Shown here piece by piece: positions 39,439 through 50,008 of a stretch of DNA of 64,000 nucleotides. The position numbers were made by a program, and so were the translations under genes. Numbering within the stretch: the first letter of the stretch is position 1; the number at the start of each line of letters is the position of its first letter. Under the pieces are notes generated by a model, which was given only the letters and a program-made list of their open reading frames with translations, searched no databases and had not been told where the DNA came from. Source of the stretch: Hydromonas sp. (lineage in GTDB: Bacteria; Pseudomonadota; Gammaproteobacteria; Burkholderiales; Burkholderiaceae); assembly GCA_017495165.1 (NCBI GenBank), contig JAFEII010000028.1:164887-228886 (forward strand), written 5' to 3'.

Positions 39439-40326
39439 TTAGTCCGCATCACCTTGATGTTCTGCGGCATCTTGCGCCGCAGCGAGTTCCTCTTCGGACA
39501 AACGGCGTACTTTAAGGACATGAACTTGACGCGCATCAGCGCGCAACACTTCCATCTCAAAGCCCTCTATGATAATTTTATCGCCGCGACGCGGCATGCG
39601 AGACAGCGCACCGGTGACAATGCCGCCAATGGTGTCGGCATCCTCATCAGACAGGTTTGACTCAAAAAACTCATTGAACTGCTCAATTTCAGTCAATGCA
39701 CGCACGCGATAAGTGCCGACTCGGTCTGCAATGATGTTGTCCGCTTCATCGTCGTAGTCATGTTCATCTTCAATATCGCCAACGATTTGTTCCAGCACAT
39801 CTTCAATCGTCAACAAGCCTGAAACGCCGCCGTATTCATCCACCACAATGGCCATGTGATTGCGGCTTTCTCGAAACTCACGTAATAAAACATTGAGCGG
39901 CTTGGACTCAGGTATAAACACCGCCGAGCGCAAGTTGTCGCGCACATCAAAGGTTTTATCGATGTAGTAACTCAGCAAGTCTTTTGCCAACAAAACGCCA
40001 ATCACTTTGTCGCGCCCGCCTTCAACCACAGGAAAGCGCGAATGGCTGGTTTCAACAATAAAAGGGATAAATTCTTCGGGGGATTCTGAGATTTCAACCA
40101 CGTCCATTTGGGCACGCGGCACCATAATGTCTCTGGCGGTTAAATTGGATACCTGTAACACGCCCTCTATCATGGACAACGCGTCATCATCAATTAAATC
40201 GCGTTCTCGGGCACCTTGCAAAATTTCAAGCAGCTGCTCACGCGTTTCAGGCTCGCTGTCAAACAGCGCGGAGAAGCGCGCCATTAGGGATTTGTTTTTT
40301 GGGTTACTGCGAGAGGAGTCAGGCAT
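39439..40326 (-). CDS. corC: CorC/YbeX-type protein with CBS domain pair
   Basis: 295 residues with no membrane domain. Two CBS domains span about 65-190 ([14 protein letters not shown] and [26 protein letters not shown]). A CorC_HlyC domain (about 205-280) follows, including [15 protein letters not shown]. The protein is cytosolic; YbeX in E. coli has been linked to ribosome metabolism and magnesium homeostasis. In many proteobacteria it is in phoH-ybeY-ybeX-lnt; here yihY and the DUF1615 gene lie between it and ybeY. Confidence 0.9.
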   Translation of the reverse strand: MPDSSRSNPKNKSLMARFSALFDSEPETREQLLEILQGARERDLIDDDALSMIEGVLQVSNLTARDIMVPRAQMDVVEISESPEEFIPFIVETSHSRFPVVEGGRDKVIGVLLAKDLLSYYIDKTFDVRDNLRSAVFIPESKPLNVLLREFRESRNHMAIVVDEYGGVSGLLTIEDVLEQIVGDIEDEHDYDDEADNIIADRVGTYRVRALTEIEQFNEFFESNLSDEDADTIGGIVTGALSRMPRRGDKIIIEGFEMEVLRADARQVHVLKVRRLSEEELAAAQDAAEHQGDAD

Positions 40327-40476
40327 TGAGTGTGCTGGTAGTTAATCGAACGGCAAGGATACCGCAAACGCCGTGACGATGCAACCAACGGCGCCCTTTA
40401 TGTGAGGCGCACGGCATGAGCTGCGCGAGATTGACACAGTAGAATCAGCATAAACGGGGCTGATAGTTAAAAAACT

Positions 40477-40490
40477 GCGCTATAATTCGG
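40477..40490 (+). promoter_or_regulatory. -10 region of the zinc-finger gene promoter
   Basis: TGCGCTATAATTCG contains a consensus TATAAT at 40481-40486, 60 bases before the start codon. The -35 is weak. The identical 14-mer occurs before efp. Confidence 0.55.
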
Positions 40491-40545
40491 GCTGAATTTT
40501 TACCTCATTTTTTGCCCGATATTTAACTTTTAAAAGGATGCTGGC

Positions 40546-40737
40546 ATGACAACCCTCAATTGCCCTGTAGTCGAAGTGACTGCACATGATTTACCTTTAA
40601 GCTGCCCGATGCCGAACAGCCCGCAATGGAGCAGCCACCCACGCGTCTCAATCGACGTGAGCCATGGCCAGGCCAAATGCCCTTACTGCGGCACGCACTA
40701 TCGCTTAAAGGCCGGCGAAACAGTAAAGGCTCATTGA
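40546..40737 (+). CDS. Zinc-finger domain protein (NDUFS6-like, zf-CHCC)
   Basis: 63 residues. The C-terminal half has a CHCC-type site: histidine in SSHPRVSID, then CPYCGTHYRL, with a cysteine in LSCPM upstream. The fold is related to the NDUFS6 accessory subunit of mitochondrial complex I. In Burkholderiales such small genes are common, often beside ilvE. Function in bacteria is unknown. AAAGGA precedes the ATG. The stop overlaps the next start (TGATG). Confidence 0.85.
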   Translation: MTTLNCPVVEVTAHDLPLSCPMPNSPQWSSHPRVSIDVSHGQAKCPYCGTHYRLKAGETVKAH

Positions 40738-41195
40738 TGCCGCGCCAACAAAAAACGCCCAATGCGTTATTAAAAAGCGCCGCAGAGCTTGAAACCGCGT
40801 TTTACGCCGCCCTGTCGTCACAAGACATCGAGGCGATGATGGCGCTTTGGGCGCAAGATGAAGAGATTATTTGCATTTTGCCCAACGTGCCTTACACACA
40901 AGGCTTAATTGAGGTGCGTGAGTTGTGGGAAAACTTATTCTCACTGGGCCAATTTAAAGCGCACGTATTGGCCACCCATACGTTTGACAACCTCTTGACT
41001 GCGGTGCACACCCTGCTGGTAAACATTCAACTCACACCCAAAAACGCCAGCGCAAGCGATACCCAATCCTTTAATCTGCACACCACCCAAGTGTATTTAA
41101 AATCAGAGCTGGGCTGGCGCCTGTCGGTGTACCACGCAACACTGGCGCAGGACAACAACAAACTGCTCGACGTTTTACCCGATTTATTGCACTAA
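40737..41195 (+). CDS. NTF2-like/SnoaL-like protein
   Basis: 152 residues from ATG at 40737, which overlaps the zinc-finger stop by one base; AAAGG lies seven bases upstream. The fold marks are a long first helix (LETAFYAALSSQDIEAMMALWAQ), DEEIICILPN and a paired-strand end YLKSELGWRLSVYHATL, typical of the cone-shaped NTF2 fold used by ketosteroid-isomerase-like proteins. No catalytic residues can be assigned. Close coupling with the zinc-finger gene suggests co-expression. Confidence 0.75.
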   Translation: MPRQQKTPNALLKSAAELETAFYAALSSQDIEAMMALWAQDEEIICILPNVPYTQGLIEVRELWENLFSLGQFKAHVLATHTFDNLLTAVHTLLVNIQLTPKNASASDTQSFNLHTTQVYLKSELGWRLSVYHATLAQDNNKLLDVLPDLLH

Positions 41196-41268
41196 ATAAA
41201 AACCAACACCTCAGCTCATGCGGTGTTTTGCCATATTTGGGCGTACAAAAACAATCTGGAGACTTCTC

Positions 41269-41889
41269 ATGAACCACGCCATTATTTCGGGGTTTTTAAC
41301 CGCCATTGTGCTGATTGTGCCGATTGGCGCGCAAAACGCGTTTGTGCTCAAACTTGGCCTGCTGCGTCAGCACGTATTGCCGATTGCTTTATTGTGCGCA
41401 TTGATGGATGCCGTGCTCATTTTATTGGGCGTCAGTTTTGCGGGCGCGACATTTGCCAAATACACATGGGCGTTAAGTTTGATTAAATACGTGGGCGTGG
41501 CTTTTTTGGTTTTTTATGGCACCAAGGCATTTTATGCCGCATACAAACACGCCCAGCCTGCCGCTGAATCACCCCTTGCGCAAAACATTACCCTAAAGTC
41601 GGCTGTTTTAAGCTGCTTGGGCTTTACGCTTTTAAACCCGCATGTGTATTTGGACACGTTTTTATTGATTGGCGGCATCAGCGTTCAATACCAACAGTTT
41701 CAGTATGATTATGCGTTTGGCGCGCTCAGCGCTTCGTTTGTGTGGTTCTTGGCACTGGGTTTTGGCGCGCGATTCTTAAGCCCTTTGTTTGCCAAAAGCA
41801 GCACTTGGGTGGCGCTTGAATGCTTGATTGGTGGGTTGATGTACTTGATTGCTTGGCATATTTGGCATTTAGACCCCAGCGCCCTGTAA
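41269..41889 (+). CDS. LysE/ArgO family amino-acid exporter
   Basis: 206 residues from ATG at 41269, with GGAG seven bases upstream; an extension to 41218 is rejected. Six membrane helices are visible, with the family start AIVLIVPIGAQNAFVLKLGL and the conserved LLNPHVYLDTFLLIGG. Members export basic amino acids such as arginine or lysine. It converges on parE across a long hairpin. Confidence 0.9.
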   Translation: MNHAIISGFLTAIVLIVPIGAQNAFVLKLGLLRQHVLPIALLCALMDAVLILLGVSFAGATFAKYTWALSLIKYVGVAFLVFYGTKAFYAAYKHAQPAAESPLAQNITLKSAVLSCLGFTLLNPHVYLDTFLLIGGISVQYQQFQYDYAFGALSASFVWFLALGFGARFLSPLFAKSSTWVALECLIGGLMYLIAWHIWHLDPSAL

Positions 41890-41894
41890 ACACA

Positions 41895-41914
41895 GATTGA
41901 ATCCAGATTCAATC
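41895..41914. repeat. Short palindrome after the LysE gene
   Basis: GATTGAATC, CA, GATTCAATC: a perfect 9-bp inverted repeat six bases past the stop codon. No T-run follows. Confidence 0.6.
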
Positions 41915-41950
41915 CACCAAAAACACACTTTAAACGCATTGCTTGGGCAA

Positions 41951-42001
41951 AAAAATGGCATTTATAATTTTACAATCGTATAAATTATAAACGCCATTTT
42001 T
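41951..42001. terminator. Bidirectional terminator between LysE gene (+) and parE (-)
   Basis: AAAAATGGC-A-TTTATAATTT pairs with AAATTATAAA-C-GCCATTTTT: 19 pairs and one mismatch, loop of 11 bases. It ends in runs of T on both strands. Confidence 0.85.
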
Positions 42002-42045
42002 CTTGTCTTAAACACCTTCTGTTCAACGCAACATTGAAGCTGCGC

Positions 42046-44028
42046 TTAAATATCCGTGTAGGCCAAATTTCCTTTGGTTTCAAGCCATGTTTTACGCGAT
42101 GAGGCTTCGCCTTTACCCATCAGCATGGTCATCATTTCGCGGCTGATGGTGTCGTCACTCACGCGCTGCGTGTTTAAAACCACTTGTGACAAGCGCCGCG
42201 TATCGGGGTTCATGGTGGTTTCCCACAGCTGCTCCGAGTTCATTTCGCCCAAACCTTTAAAGCGCGACACTTGCCAAGCACCTTCTTTGACACCGTCTTT
42301 GATTAGCTTGTCTTGAATGCGGCTGAGCTCATCCGTGTCAAGGCAATACACCTTTTGTGCCAATTTTTTGCCACGTGCGGGCACATCAACCCGAAACAAC
42401 GGCGGGCGGGCGATGTAAATATGCCCCAGTTCAATCAATTTTGGGAAGTGTTTGTAAAACAAGGTTAATAACAATACTTGAATGTGCGAGCCATCCACGT
42501 CCGCATCCGACAAAATGCACACTTTGCCATAGCGCAAGCCGCTCATATCGGGATTGTCACTTGGCCCGTGCGGGTCAACCCCAATCGCAACGGCCATATC
42601 GTGCACCTCGGTATTGGCAAACAAGCGGTCTTTGTCTACTTCCAATGTGTTGAGTACTTTACCGCGCAAGGGCAAAATTGCCTGAAACTCTTTGTCGCGC
42701 CCCATTTTGGCTGAACCGCCCGCAGAATCGCCTTCCACCAAAAACAATTCGTTGTGCGCCAAATCGACTGATTCGCAGTCGGTGAGCTTACCAGGCAAAA
42801 CAGCCACGCCAGAGCTTTTGCGTTTTTCAACTTTTTGGGCGGCTTTGTTGCGGGCTTGCGCTTGCGCAATCACCAGCTCGGCCAATAATTTACCGTAATC
42901 CACGTGCTGATTGAGCCACAACTCCAACGCAGGCCGCGTGGCTTGCGCCACCAGTTTGACCGCATCGCGGTTGTTGAGCCGCTCTTTGGTTTGGCCTTGA
43001 AATTGTGGGTCCAATACTTTTGCGGACAACACAAACGAGGTGCGCGCAAATACGTCGTCGGAGATGAGTTTGACGCCTTTGGGTTGCAATGCGTGCAGCT
43101 CAATAAAACTTTTGACCGCCGAAAAAACCCCTTCGCGCACGCCCGCTTCATGCGTGCCGCCCGCTGGCGTGCCAATCAAATTGACATAACTCTCGCGCAG
43201 CAAGCCGCCTTCTGCCGTCCACGCCAGCACCCAAGCCGCGCCCTCGCCGCTGGCAAATGTTTCATCGCCTGCGGGCGCAAACCATTCGCCTGAAAAATAC
43301 GGAATTAGTGGCTCGGCCTCAAGGCTTTCGCGCAAATAATCCTCCAGACCTTTTTCATAAAACCATGTTTGGGTTTGCGCGGTTTTTTCATTGCTTAACG
43401 TGACGGTAACACCTGGTAAAAGCACCGCTTTGGCGCGCAAGACCCGCTCTAATTCCGCCACAGAAATATTGGGCGAGTCAAAGTATTTTGGATCAGGTTT
43501 GACGGTGACGCGTGTGCCGTTTTTTTTGTCGCCGCGCCCTGCTGCTCGCACGACCAACGGTTCTGTGACATCGCCGCCCGAAAAAACCAATGACGCGACT
43601 TGCTTGTCGCGCCAAACGGTCACACCCAAATGCGTGGACAACGCATTGGTGACCGACACCCCCACCCCATGCAAACCGCCCGAAAACGCGTAGGCGCCGC
43701 CATCGGTTTTGTTAAATTTACCGCCTGCATGCAGCCGCGTGAACACGATTTCAATCACAGGCACGCCTTCTTCGGGGTGAATCCCAATCGGAATGCCGCG
43801 CCCGTCGTCTTCAATGCTGATCATGCCGTCGGCGTGCAACGTCACGCCAATCGTACTGCCAAACCCACCCAACGCTTCATCGGCCGCGTTATCAATCACC
43901 TCTTGGATGATGTGCAACGGGTTTTCTGTGCGGGTGTACATACCGGGGCGTTCTTTGACGGGCTCCAAGCCTTTGAGCACGCGGATTGAGCCTTCGCCAT
44001 AGTTTTGAGGTGTGTTTTGGGTGGTCAT
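42046..44028 (-). CDS. parE: DNA topoisomerase IV subunit B
   Basis: 660 residues. The GHKL ATPase domain carries VIDNAADEALGG, DDGRGIPIGIHPEEG and GGLHGVGVSVTNALS. A transducer domain follows, then the Toprim motif EGDSAGGSAKMGRD and PLRGKVLNTLEVD, with DADVDGSHI for magnesium. Absence of the GyrB insert and the length favour ParE over GyrB. It decatenates sister chromosomes with ParC. parC, often adjacent in Burkholderiales, is not downstream; a terminator and a convergent gene are. Confidence 0.93.
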   Translation of the reverse strand: MTTQNTPQNYGEGSIRVLKGLEPVKERPGMYTRTENPLHIIQEVIDNAADEALGGFGSTIGVTLHADGMISIEDDGRGIPIGIHPEEGVPVIEIVFTRLHAGGKFNKTDGGAYAFSGGLHGVGVSVTNALSTHLGVTVWRDKQVASLVFSGGDVTEPLVVRAAGRGDKKNGTRVTVKPDPKYFDSPNISVAELERVLRAKAVLLPGVTVTLSNEKTAQTQTWFYEKGLEDYLRESLEAEPLIPYFSGEWFAPAGDETFASGEGAAWVLAWTAEGGLLRESYVNLIGTPAGGTHEAGVREGVFSAVKSFIELHALQPKGVKLISDDVFARTSFVLSAKVLDPQFQGQTKERLNNRDAVKLVAQATRPALELWLNQHVDYGKLLAELVIAQAQARNKAAQKVEKRKSSGVAVLPGKLTDCESVDLAHNELFLVEGDSAGGSAKMGRDKEFQAILPLRGKVLNTLEVDKDRLFANTEVHDMAVAIGVDPHGPSDNPDMSGLRYGKVCILSDADVDGSHIQVLLLTLFYKHFPKLIELGHIYIARPPLFRVDVPARGKKLAQKVYCLDTDELSRIQDKLIKDGVKEGAWQVSRFKGLGEMNSEQLWETTMNPDTRRLSQVVLNTQRVSDDTISREMMTMLMGKGEASSRKTWLETKGNLAYTDI

Positions 44029-44139
44029 AAATTTTTATTGGTCTAACAAATGAGGATGAAGCGGCAAGCCGCGAGGTGGGATTTTAGCGCAAAGCCGTGG
44101 ATTGGTGTTTGACTTGCCTGTGATTTTGCTCAGTGAGCG

Positions 44140-44820
44140 TTAGTCCAATGCGGCACGCGCTGCCTGATTTAAAAACAACTGCAACGGCTGATACACCTGA
44201 AATGCCTGCGTGTAATATTCAATCAACGTGTTGCCAGTTGCAATCTCATCGGCAAACTCATGCTGCACCCAAAACGCCTTGTGCTTTATCAACTCAATCT
44301 GCGCCAAATCTGCCGAAAAACCGCGTGGCGGGCGAATCAGTTTGGCGCCGCGCAATCCACCAAACCATTGCTGGAGCGTTGGGTTGTCTAAAATCGCTTG
44401 AAATTCAGAACCGCGCGCTTCAATATCGCGGCGTATATTTAGAAGCCACGGTGCGCTGGGCGCATGTGCGCCGCCCGCCATCAAACAGCCGTTTGGTTCA
44501 ATGCACAGATAAAACCCCGCCCGATTAAAATCAGAGCGTTTGCCCGTGTTCACCAAATGAATCCCAAAATGGGTTTTGTACGGCGCTTGGCCTTTTGAAA
44601 AGCGCGCATCTTTATGCAGACGAAACAAGCAATCACGCGGATGAACGCCCGCCAACAAAGGGTCATACGGAATGAGCGCATCAATCAGCTCATCAATAAA
44701 ATCAAGCATGGCTTCATTTAACAACTTAAAGCGCGGCTTTTGGTCATGAAACCACTCTCGATTGTTGTTGCGTTTAAGCTCTGTCAAAAACGCAAACGCA
44801 TCTTTTGGTAACGCCATCAT
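44140..44820 (-). CDS. DUF2461 family protein
   Basis: 226 residues. Family marks: FLTELKRNNNREWFHDQK near the N-terminus and RDCLFRLHKDARFSKGQAPYKTH-type core (seen as FRLHKDARFSKGQAPYK), then GFYLCIEPNG. TIGR02453/DUF2461 proteins are of unknown function. The gene starts 30 bases after trpB and may be carried on its mRNA. Confidence 0.9.
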   Translation of the reverse strand: MMALPKDAFAFLTELKRNNNREWFHDQKPRFKLLNEAMLDFIDELIDALIPYDPLLAGVHPRDCLFRLHKDARFSKGQAPYKTHFGIHLVNTGKRSDFNRAGFYLCIEPNGCLMAGGAHAPSAPWLLNIRRDIEARGSEFQAILDNPTLQQWFGGLRGAKLIRPPRGFSADLAQIELIKHKAFWVQHEFADEIATGNTLIEYYTQAFQVYQPLQLFLNQAARAALD

Positions 44821-44850
44821 CCATCCCCATGTTTGTATTGTTTGGTTTGT

Positions 44851-46044
44851 TTACAGCTCAACCCCAGTGTGTTCGGCCACGGTGTGCATGTCTTTGTCGC
44901 CCCGCCCTGATAAGTTGACCAATATCACTTGCTCGGGCGACATGGTTTTGGCCAATTTGAGCGCATACGCCACCGCGTGTGCTGACTCGAGCGCAGGAAT
45001 AATCCCCTCAACGCGGCACAACAAATGAAATGCGTCCAATGCGTCCGTATCGGTAATTGCCACATACTCGGCGCGGTTAATGTCTTTTAAATGCGCATGT
45101 TCAGGGCCCACACCTGGGTAATCAAGCCCTGCCGAAATCGAATGCGGCTCAATGATTTGACCATTATCGTCCTGCAAAATATACGTGCGATTGCCATGCA
45201 ACACGCCAACCGAACCTTTGCACAAACTCGCCGCATGACGCGCCGTATCAAGCCCATCGCCAGCCGCTTCCACCCCAATCAAACGCACATTTTCAAACGG
45301 AATGTATGGGTAAAAAATCCCCATGGCGTTTGAACCGCCACCAATACACGCCACCACCGCGTCGGGCTGGCGCTCTATCATTTCGGGCATTTGCACCACA
45401 CATTCATCGCCAATCACGCGCTGAAAATCACGCACCATCGCAGGATACGGCGCAGGGCCCGCCACCGTACCAATGATATAAAACGTGTTTTCCACATTCG
45501 CCACCCAATCGCGCATCGCTTCATTGAGCGCATCTTTGAGGGTTTTTGAGCCGCAATGCACCGGAATCACCCGCGCACCAAGCAGCTTCATGCGGTACAC
45601 ATTGGCCGCCTGACGCGCCACATCCGCCGCGCCCATATACACATCGCATTGCAGACCAAAGCGCGCACAAATCGTGGCCGTTGCCACACCGTGTTGACCT
45701 GCGCCAGTCTCGGCAATCACGCGCGGCTTGCCCATTTGACGCGCCAACAAGGCTTGCCCAATCACGTTGTTGATTTTGTGCGCGCCTGTGTGGTTTAGGT
45801 CTTCGCGCTTCAAATAAATCTGCGCCCCGCCATTCTCGCGGCTTAAACGTTTGGCATGATAAATCGGCGACGGACGCCCAACATAGTGCTTCAACTCATA
45901 CGCAAACTCATCTTGAAACGCCTTGGTTGGCACAATGGTTTCGTAATAATGCTTGAGCTCATCAAGCGCAGGAATCAGCGTTTCAGACGCGAACCGCCCG
46001 CCAAAAATACCAAAATGCCCAGTTGCATCAGGAAAGTTGTACAT
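44851..46044 (-). CDS. trpB: Tryptophan synthase beta subunit
   Basis: 397 residues. The PLP lysine is in [11 protein letters not shown]; the substrate loop is [13 protein letters not shown]; the phosphate site is [10 protein letters not shown]. It joins indole and serine to tryptophan. AAAGGACA precedes the ATG. TrpA normally channels indole to TrpB and is usually encoded right after it; here a DUF2461 gene follows and no trpA or trpF is in the window. The sequence looks like TrpB1, which is expected to pair with TrpA encoded elsewhere. Confidence 0.96.
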   Translation of the reverse strand: MYNFPDATGHFGIFGGRFASETLIPALDELKHYYETIVPTKAFQDEFAYELKHYVGRPSPIYHAKRLSRENGGAQIYLKREDLNHTGAHKINNVIGQALLARQMGKPRVIAETGAGQHGVATATICARFGLQCDVYMGAADVARQAANVYRMKLLGARVIPVHCGSKTLKDALNEAMRDWVANVENTFYIIGTVAGPAPYPAMVRDFQRVIGDECVVQMPEMIERQPDAVVACIGGGSNAMGIFYPYIPFENVRLIGVEAAGDGLDTARHAASLCKGSVGVLHGNRTYILQDDNGQIIEPHSISAGLDYPGVGPEHAHLKDINRAEYVAITDTDALDAFHLLCRVEGIIPALESAHAVAYALKLAKTMSPEQVILVNLSGRGDKDMHTVAEHTGVEL

Positions 46045-46116
46045 AAAATTGTCCTTTTATAACGTTGCGCCAACTATTGAAATACAAAATACAGATTGCA
46101 AAATGGCGCAAAAAAT

Positions 46117-46500
46117 TTAAACCAGCGCAGCCGCCACATACAGCCCAATCACAAACAGCAAGCCAACCGACCACACCGCAGAGCGCGCAGAAGCGAGGTT
46201 TTTGGCGTAACAAATTAAGTACACGATGCGCGCAACAATAAAGCCGCCTGCGCACAGATTTAAAACCAGCGCATCCACGTTTAAAAACGTGGCAAGCAAA
46301 ACCGCTGGCGCAAACATCATCAAGGCTTCCCAGCTGTTTGACTCTGCCCAAGCCATGCGGCGCTGCAAGGTGTTTGCCCCTAAAGTTTCAATATACGCCC
46401 GTGGCTGACTGTTGTCATAGCCTTTGCCTGATTTGGCGAACGAGGTTGCAATAATGGGCAAAAAACTTGCAACCAATAACATCCAATGTGCGAATAACAT
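46117..46500 (-). CDS. MAPEG family membrane protein
   Basis: 127 residues, four membrane helices. The family signature RRMAWAESNSWEALMMFAPAVLLA covers the second helix region (ERE-like motif replaced by RRMAWAESN). Bacterial MAPEG proteins resemble glutathione transferases of the membrane type, but many have no known activity. AAAGGAAAA precedes the ATG. It lies between carB and trpB with short gaps. Confidence 0.85.
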   Translation of the reverse strand: MLFAHWMLLVASFLPIIATSFAKSGKGYDNSQPRAYIETLGANTLQRRMAWAESNSWEALMMFAPAVLLATFLNVDALVLNLCAGGFIVARIVYLICYAKNLASARSAVWSVGLLFVIGLYVAAALV

Positions 46501-46545
46501 AATATTTTCCTTTTAAAATCAATCAATTAAAACGTATTTGCAATA

Positions 46546-49500
46546 TCAAGCTTTAAGCAAACTCGCATGCAAGCCTTGCAAATCATACACGTGAATCTCA
46601 TGCAAATGTTTCATCCCTTCAATCGCCGCTTCCGCACCTGCCACCGTGGTTTGATACGTGATGCGTTGCGCAATCGCGGTTTTGCGAATCGAGCTTGAGT
46701 CATTAATCGCATCGCGGGTTTCGTCCACAGTGGTAAATACCAAGGCGATTTCACCATTTTTCATGGCATCAATCACATGTGGGCGGCCTTCTTTGACCTT
46801 GTTGATTTTTTCAACTGCCAAACCTGCGGCGCTTAAATCATCCGCCGTGCCGCCTGTGGCGCATAATGTATAGCCCAATTCCAGCAACTGAGCCGCCACT
46901 TTGCGCATGGCGGGTTTGTCGGTGTCTTTCACACTGATAAACACCTTGCCCGAAGCTGGCAGGCGCGTGGATGCGGCAAGCTGGCTTTTGTATAATGCCT
47001 CACCAAACGTGCGCCCCACGCCCATGACTTCGCCCGTTGAGCGCATTTCTGGACTCAAAACTGGGTCAACCCCAGGGAATTTGTTAAACGGGAACACCGC
47101 TTCTTTGACGCTAAAATACGGCGGCACGATTTCATTCAAGCAATTCAACTCAGCCAAAGTTTGCCCAGCCATCACCCGCGCCGCCACCATGGCCAACGGG
47201 CGGCCAATCGCTTTGGACACAAACGGCACGGTGCGCGAGGCGCGTGGATTGACTTCGAGCACATAAATCACGTCTGCGCCGTTTTGTTGTTGAATCGCAA
47301 ACTGCACATTCATCAACCCCACCACTTTCAATGCCCGCGCCATTTCAGCGGTTTGGCGCTTGATTTGTGCAATCGTCTCTGATTTAAGATAATACGGCGG
47401 CAACGAACACGCCGAGTCGCCCGAATGCACGCCCGCCTGCTCAATATGCTCCATCACGCCACCAATCACCACCGCACCCGTCGCATCACAAATACAATCC
47501 ACGTCCGCTTCAATCGCATCATCTAAAAAGCGGTCGAGCAACACAGGCGAATCATTGGACACCTTGACCGCTTCGCGCATGTAGCGCTCTAAATCTGCGG
47601 GTTCATGCACAATTTCCATCGCCCGTCCGCCCAAAACATAGCTTGGGCGCACCACCAGCGGATAGCCGATTTCATCCGCCAAACGCAAGGCCTCATCCTC
47701 AGCGCGGGCGGTGCGGTTGGGCGGTTGCAGTAAATTTAAGTCATGCAATAATTTTTGAAAACGCTCGCGGTCTTCTGCCAAGTCAATCGAATCGGGCGAT
47801 GTGCCAATAATCGGCACGCCGTTGCGCTCTAAATCGAGCGCGAGCTTGAGCGGCGTTTGGCCGCCGTATTGAACAATCACGCCCAGCGGCTGCTCAACCG
47901 CCACAATTTCCAACACATCTTCAAGCGTCAACGGCTCAAAGTACAAGCGGTCTGAGGTGTCGTAATCGGTGGACACTGTTTCGGGGTTGCAGTTGACCAT
48001 AATCGTCTCGTAGCCATCCTCACGCAACGCCAGCGCCGCATGAACGCAGCAATAATCAAATTCAATCCCCTGCCCGATGCGGTTTGGCCCGCCGCCCAAA
48101 ATCATGATTTTTTTCTTATTGGTTGGGCGCGCTTCACAAAACGTTTCATAGGTGGAATACATATACGCCGTGTCGGTCGCAAACTCCGCCGCGCACGTAT
48201 CAACGCGTTTATACACGGGGCGCACGTTAAAACCGTGGCGCAACGTGCGAATCTCGGTTTCGGTCAAACCCGCCAACTGCGCCAAACGGCGGTCAGCAAA
48301 GCCTTTTTGCTTGATGCTTAACCAATCATCGGCTGTAAATTGCGCCACGCCATTTTTGCTTACGTATTCTTCCAAACGCACCAATTCTTCGATTTGTACC
48401 AAAAACCAACGGTCGATTTTAGAATAGTTGAACACCTCATCCACGCTCATGCCAATCCGAAACGCATCCGCCACATAAAAAATCCGTTTGTCTTGCGGCT
48501 CACGAATCTCAATAATAATATCCGCGCGGTCGGTGGTGATTGGGTTCAGCCCATCCACGCCAATCTCCAAACCGCGCAAGGCTTTTTGGAACGACTCTTG
48601 GAATGTGCGCCCAATCGCCATGACCTCGCCAACAGATTTCATTTGCGTGGTCAAATGCGCATCGGCTTCGCGGAATTTTTCAAACGCAAAGCGTGGGATT
48701 TTGGTCACCACATAATCAATCGACGGCTCAAACGAGGCTGGCGTTTGCCCGCCCGTAATGTCGTTTTGCAACTCATCAAGCGTATAACCCACCGCCAATT
48801 TGGCCGCGATTTTGGCAATTGGAAAACCCGTCGCTTTAGACGCCAGCGCACTTGAGCGCGACACGCGCGGGTTCATCTCAATCACAATCATCCGCCCCGT
48901 ATCGGGGTTAATCGAATACTGCACATTTGAGCCACCCGTATCCACGCCAATCTCGCGCAACACCGCCAAGCTCGCATTGCGCATGATTTGGTACTCTTTA
49001 TCGGTCAATGTTTGCGCAGGCGCCACCGTAATCGAATCGCCCGTGTGCACGCCCATCGGATCAAGGTTTTCAATCGAACACACGATGATGCAATTGTCCG
49101 CCGTGTCACGCACCACTTCCATTTCGTACTCTTTCCACCCCAATAATGACTCTTCAATCAACAACTCATTGGTCGGCGACAAATCAATCCCACGGCGGCA
49201 AATCTCCTCAAACTCCTCGCGGTTGTACGCAATCCCGCCACCCGTGCCGCCCATGGTAAATGACGGGCGAATCACAATCGGATAACCCGAATTTTGATTG
49301 GCCGCCGCAATCATTTTGTGCACCGCTTGCGCCTCTTCCCAAGTATGTGCAATCCCAGACAACGCCGAACCCAGCCCGATTTTGGTCATCGCATCTTTAA
49401 ACTTCATGCGATCTTCCGCCTTATCAATCGCCTCAGGCGACGCACCAATCAGCTGCACATTGTGCTTGGCAAGCACGCCGTGACGGTGCAAATCCAACGC

Positions 49501-49794
49501 GCAGTTGAGCGCCGTCTGCCCACCCATCGTCGGCAAAATCGCGCACGGTTTTTCTTTTTCAATAATTTTTTCCACCACTTCCCACGTAATCGGCTCGATG
49601 TACGTGGCATCCGCCATCTCGGGGTCAGTCATGATGGTGGCTGGATTCGAGTTGACTAAAATCACGCGATAGCCCTCTTCTTTTAAGGCTTTACACGCCT
49701 GCGCCCCTGAATAATCAAACTCGCAGGCTTGCCCAATAATAATCGGCCCTGCGCCGATGATGAGGATGGATTTTAGGTCGGTACGTTTTGGCAT
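46546..49794 (-). CDS. carB: Carbamoyl-phosphate synthase large subunit
   Basis: 1082 residues. Two homologous synthetase halves (about 1-400 and 550-935), each with ATP-grasp motifs ([13 protein letters not shown] and [14 protein letters not shown]), an oligomerisation region (401-550) and a C-terminal allosteric domain (about 936-1082; [20 protein letters not shown]). It uses ammonia from CarA, bicarbonate and two ATP to make carbamoyl phosphate for pyrimidines and arginine. It is separated from carA by about 2.3 kb holding an exporter, an AT-rich orphan gene and palindromic repeats, so it may need its own promoter. TTGGAG precedes the ATG. Confidence 0.98.
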   Translation of the reverse strand: MPKRTDLKSILIIGAGPIIIGQACEFDYSGAQACKALKEEGYRVILVNSNPATIMTDPEMADATYIEPITWEVVEKIIEKEKPCAILPTMGGQTALNCALDLHRHGVLAKHNVQLIGASPEAIDKAEDRMKFKDAMTKIGLGSALSGIAHTWEEAQAVHKMIAAANQNSGYPIVIRPSFTMGGTGGGIAYNREEFEEICRRGIDLSPTNELLIEESLLGWKEYEMEVVRDTADNCIIVCSIENLDPMGVHTGDSITVAPAQTLTDKEYQIMRNASLAVLREIGVDTGGSNVQYSINPDTGRMIVIEMNPRVSRSSALASKATGFPIAKIAAKLAVGYTLDELQNDITGGQTPASFEPSIDYVVTKIPRFAFEKFREADAHLTTQMKSVGEVMAIGRTFQESFQKALRGLEIGVDGLNPITTDRADIIIEIREPQDKRIFYVADAFRIGMSVDEVFNYSKIDRWFLVQIEELVRLEEYVSKNGVAQFTADDWLSIKQKGFADRRLAQLAGLTETEIRTLRHGFNVRPVYKRVDTCAAEFATDTAYMYSTYETFCEARPTNKKKIMILGGGPNRIGQGIEFDYCCVHAALALREDGYETIMVNCNPETVSTDYDTSDRLYFEPLTLEDVLEIVAVEQPLGVIVQYGGQTPLKLALDLERNGVPIIGTSPDSIDLAEDRERFQKLLHDLNLLQPPNRTARAEDEALRLADEIGYPLVVRPSYVLGGRAMEIVHEPADLERYMREAVKVSNDSPVLLDRFLDDAIEADVDCICDATGAVVIGGVMEHIEQAGVHSGDSACSLPPYYLKSETIAQIKRQTAEMARALKVVGLMNVQFAIQQQNGADVIYVLEVNPRASRTVPFVSKAIGRPLAMVAARVMAGQTLAELNCLNEIVPPYFSVKEAVFPFNKFPGVDPVLSPEMRSTGEVMGVGRTFGEALYKSQLAASTRLPASGKVFISVKDTDKPAMRKVAAQLLELGYTLCATGGTADDLSAAGLAVEKINKVKEGRPHVIDAMKNGEIALVFTTVDETRDAINDSSSIRKTAIAQRITYQTTVAGAEAAIEGMKHLHEIHVYDLQGLHASLLKA

Positions 49795-49836
49795 TTTTTA
49801 CTCCAATGGTTGCTTTCAATTTTTAAAATCTTGTCG

Positions 49837-49900
49837 GTCATTGCGGGCTTGACCCGCAATCTCCCAGATTTAGGAGATGCCGTGTCAAGCACGGCATGAC
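49837..49900. repeat. 64-bp cruciform-type palindromic repeat
   Basis: Outer arms GTCAT/ATGAC and central ATCTCC/GGAGAT enclose two hairpins: ATTGCGGG-CTTGA-CCCGCAAT and ATGCCGTG-TCAAG-CACGGCAT. The two loops (CTTGA and TCAAG) are also complementary. This looks like a REP/MITE-class intergenic element. It lies in the carB leader, upstream of its start. Confidence 0.75.
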
Positions 49901-49913
49901 GGCTTTTTACTTT

Positions 49914-50005
49914 GTAGGGGCGATTAGCGTTTTATGCGTAATCGCCCGTTTGCCGTTCTAATTCATTTTTCATGCGTACGATTACGCTGCGCTAATCGTA
50001 CCTAC
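49914..50005. repeat. GTAGG-ended palindromic element, copy 1
   Basis: GTAGG at 49914-49918 and CCTAC at 50001-50005 are inverted ends. Inside are two hairpins: GGGCGATTA..TAATCGCCC, and GTACGATTA-CGCTGCGC-TAATCGTAC. It abuts the 3' end of the AT-rich orphan gene. Same plan as the element at 51140-51218. Confidence 0.75.
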
Positions 50006-50008
50006 GGG

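Noticed and set aside
42046..44028. GyrB rather than ParE
   Set aside because: Length of 660 and absence of the GyrB-specific insertion favour ParE, though a full alignment would settle it.
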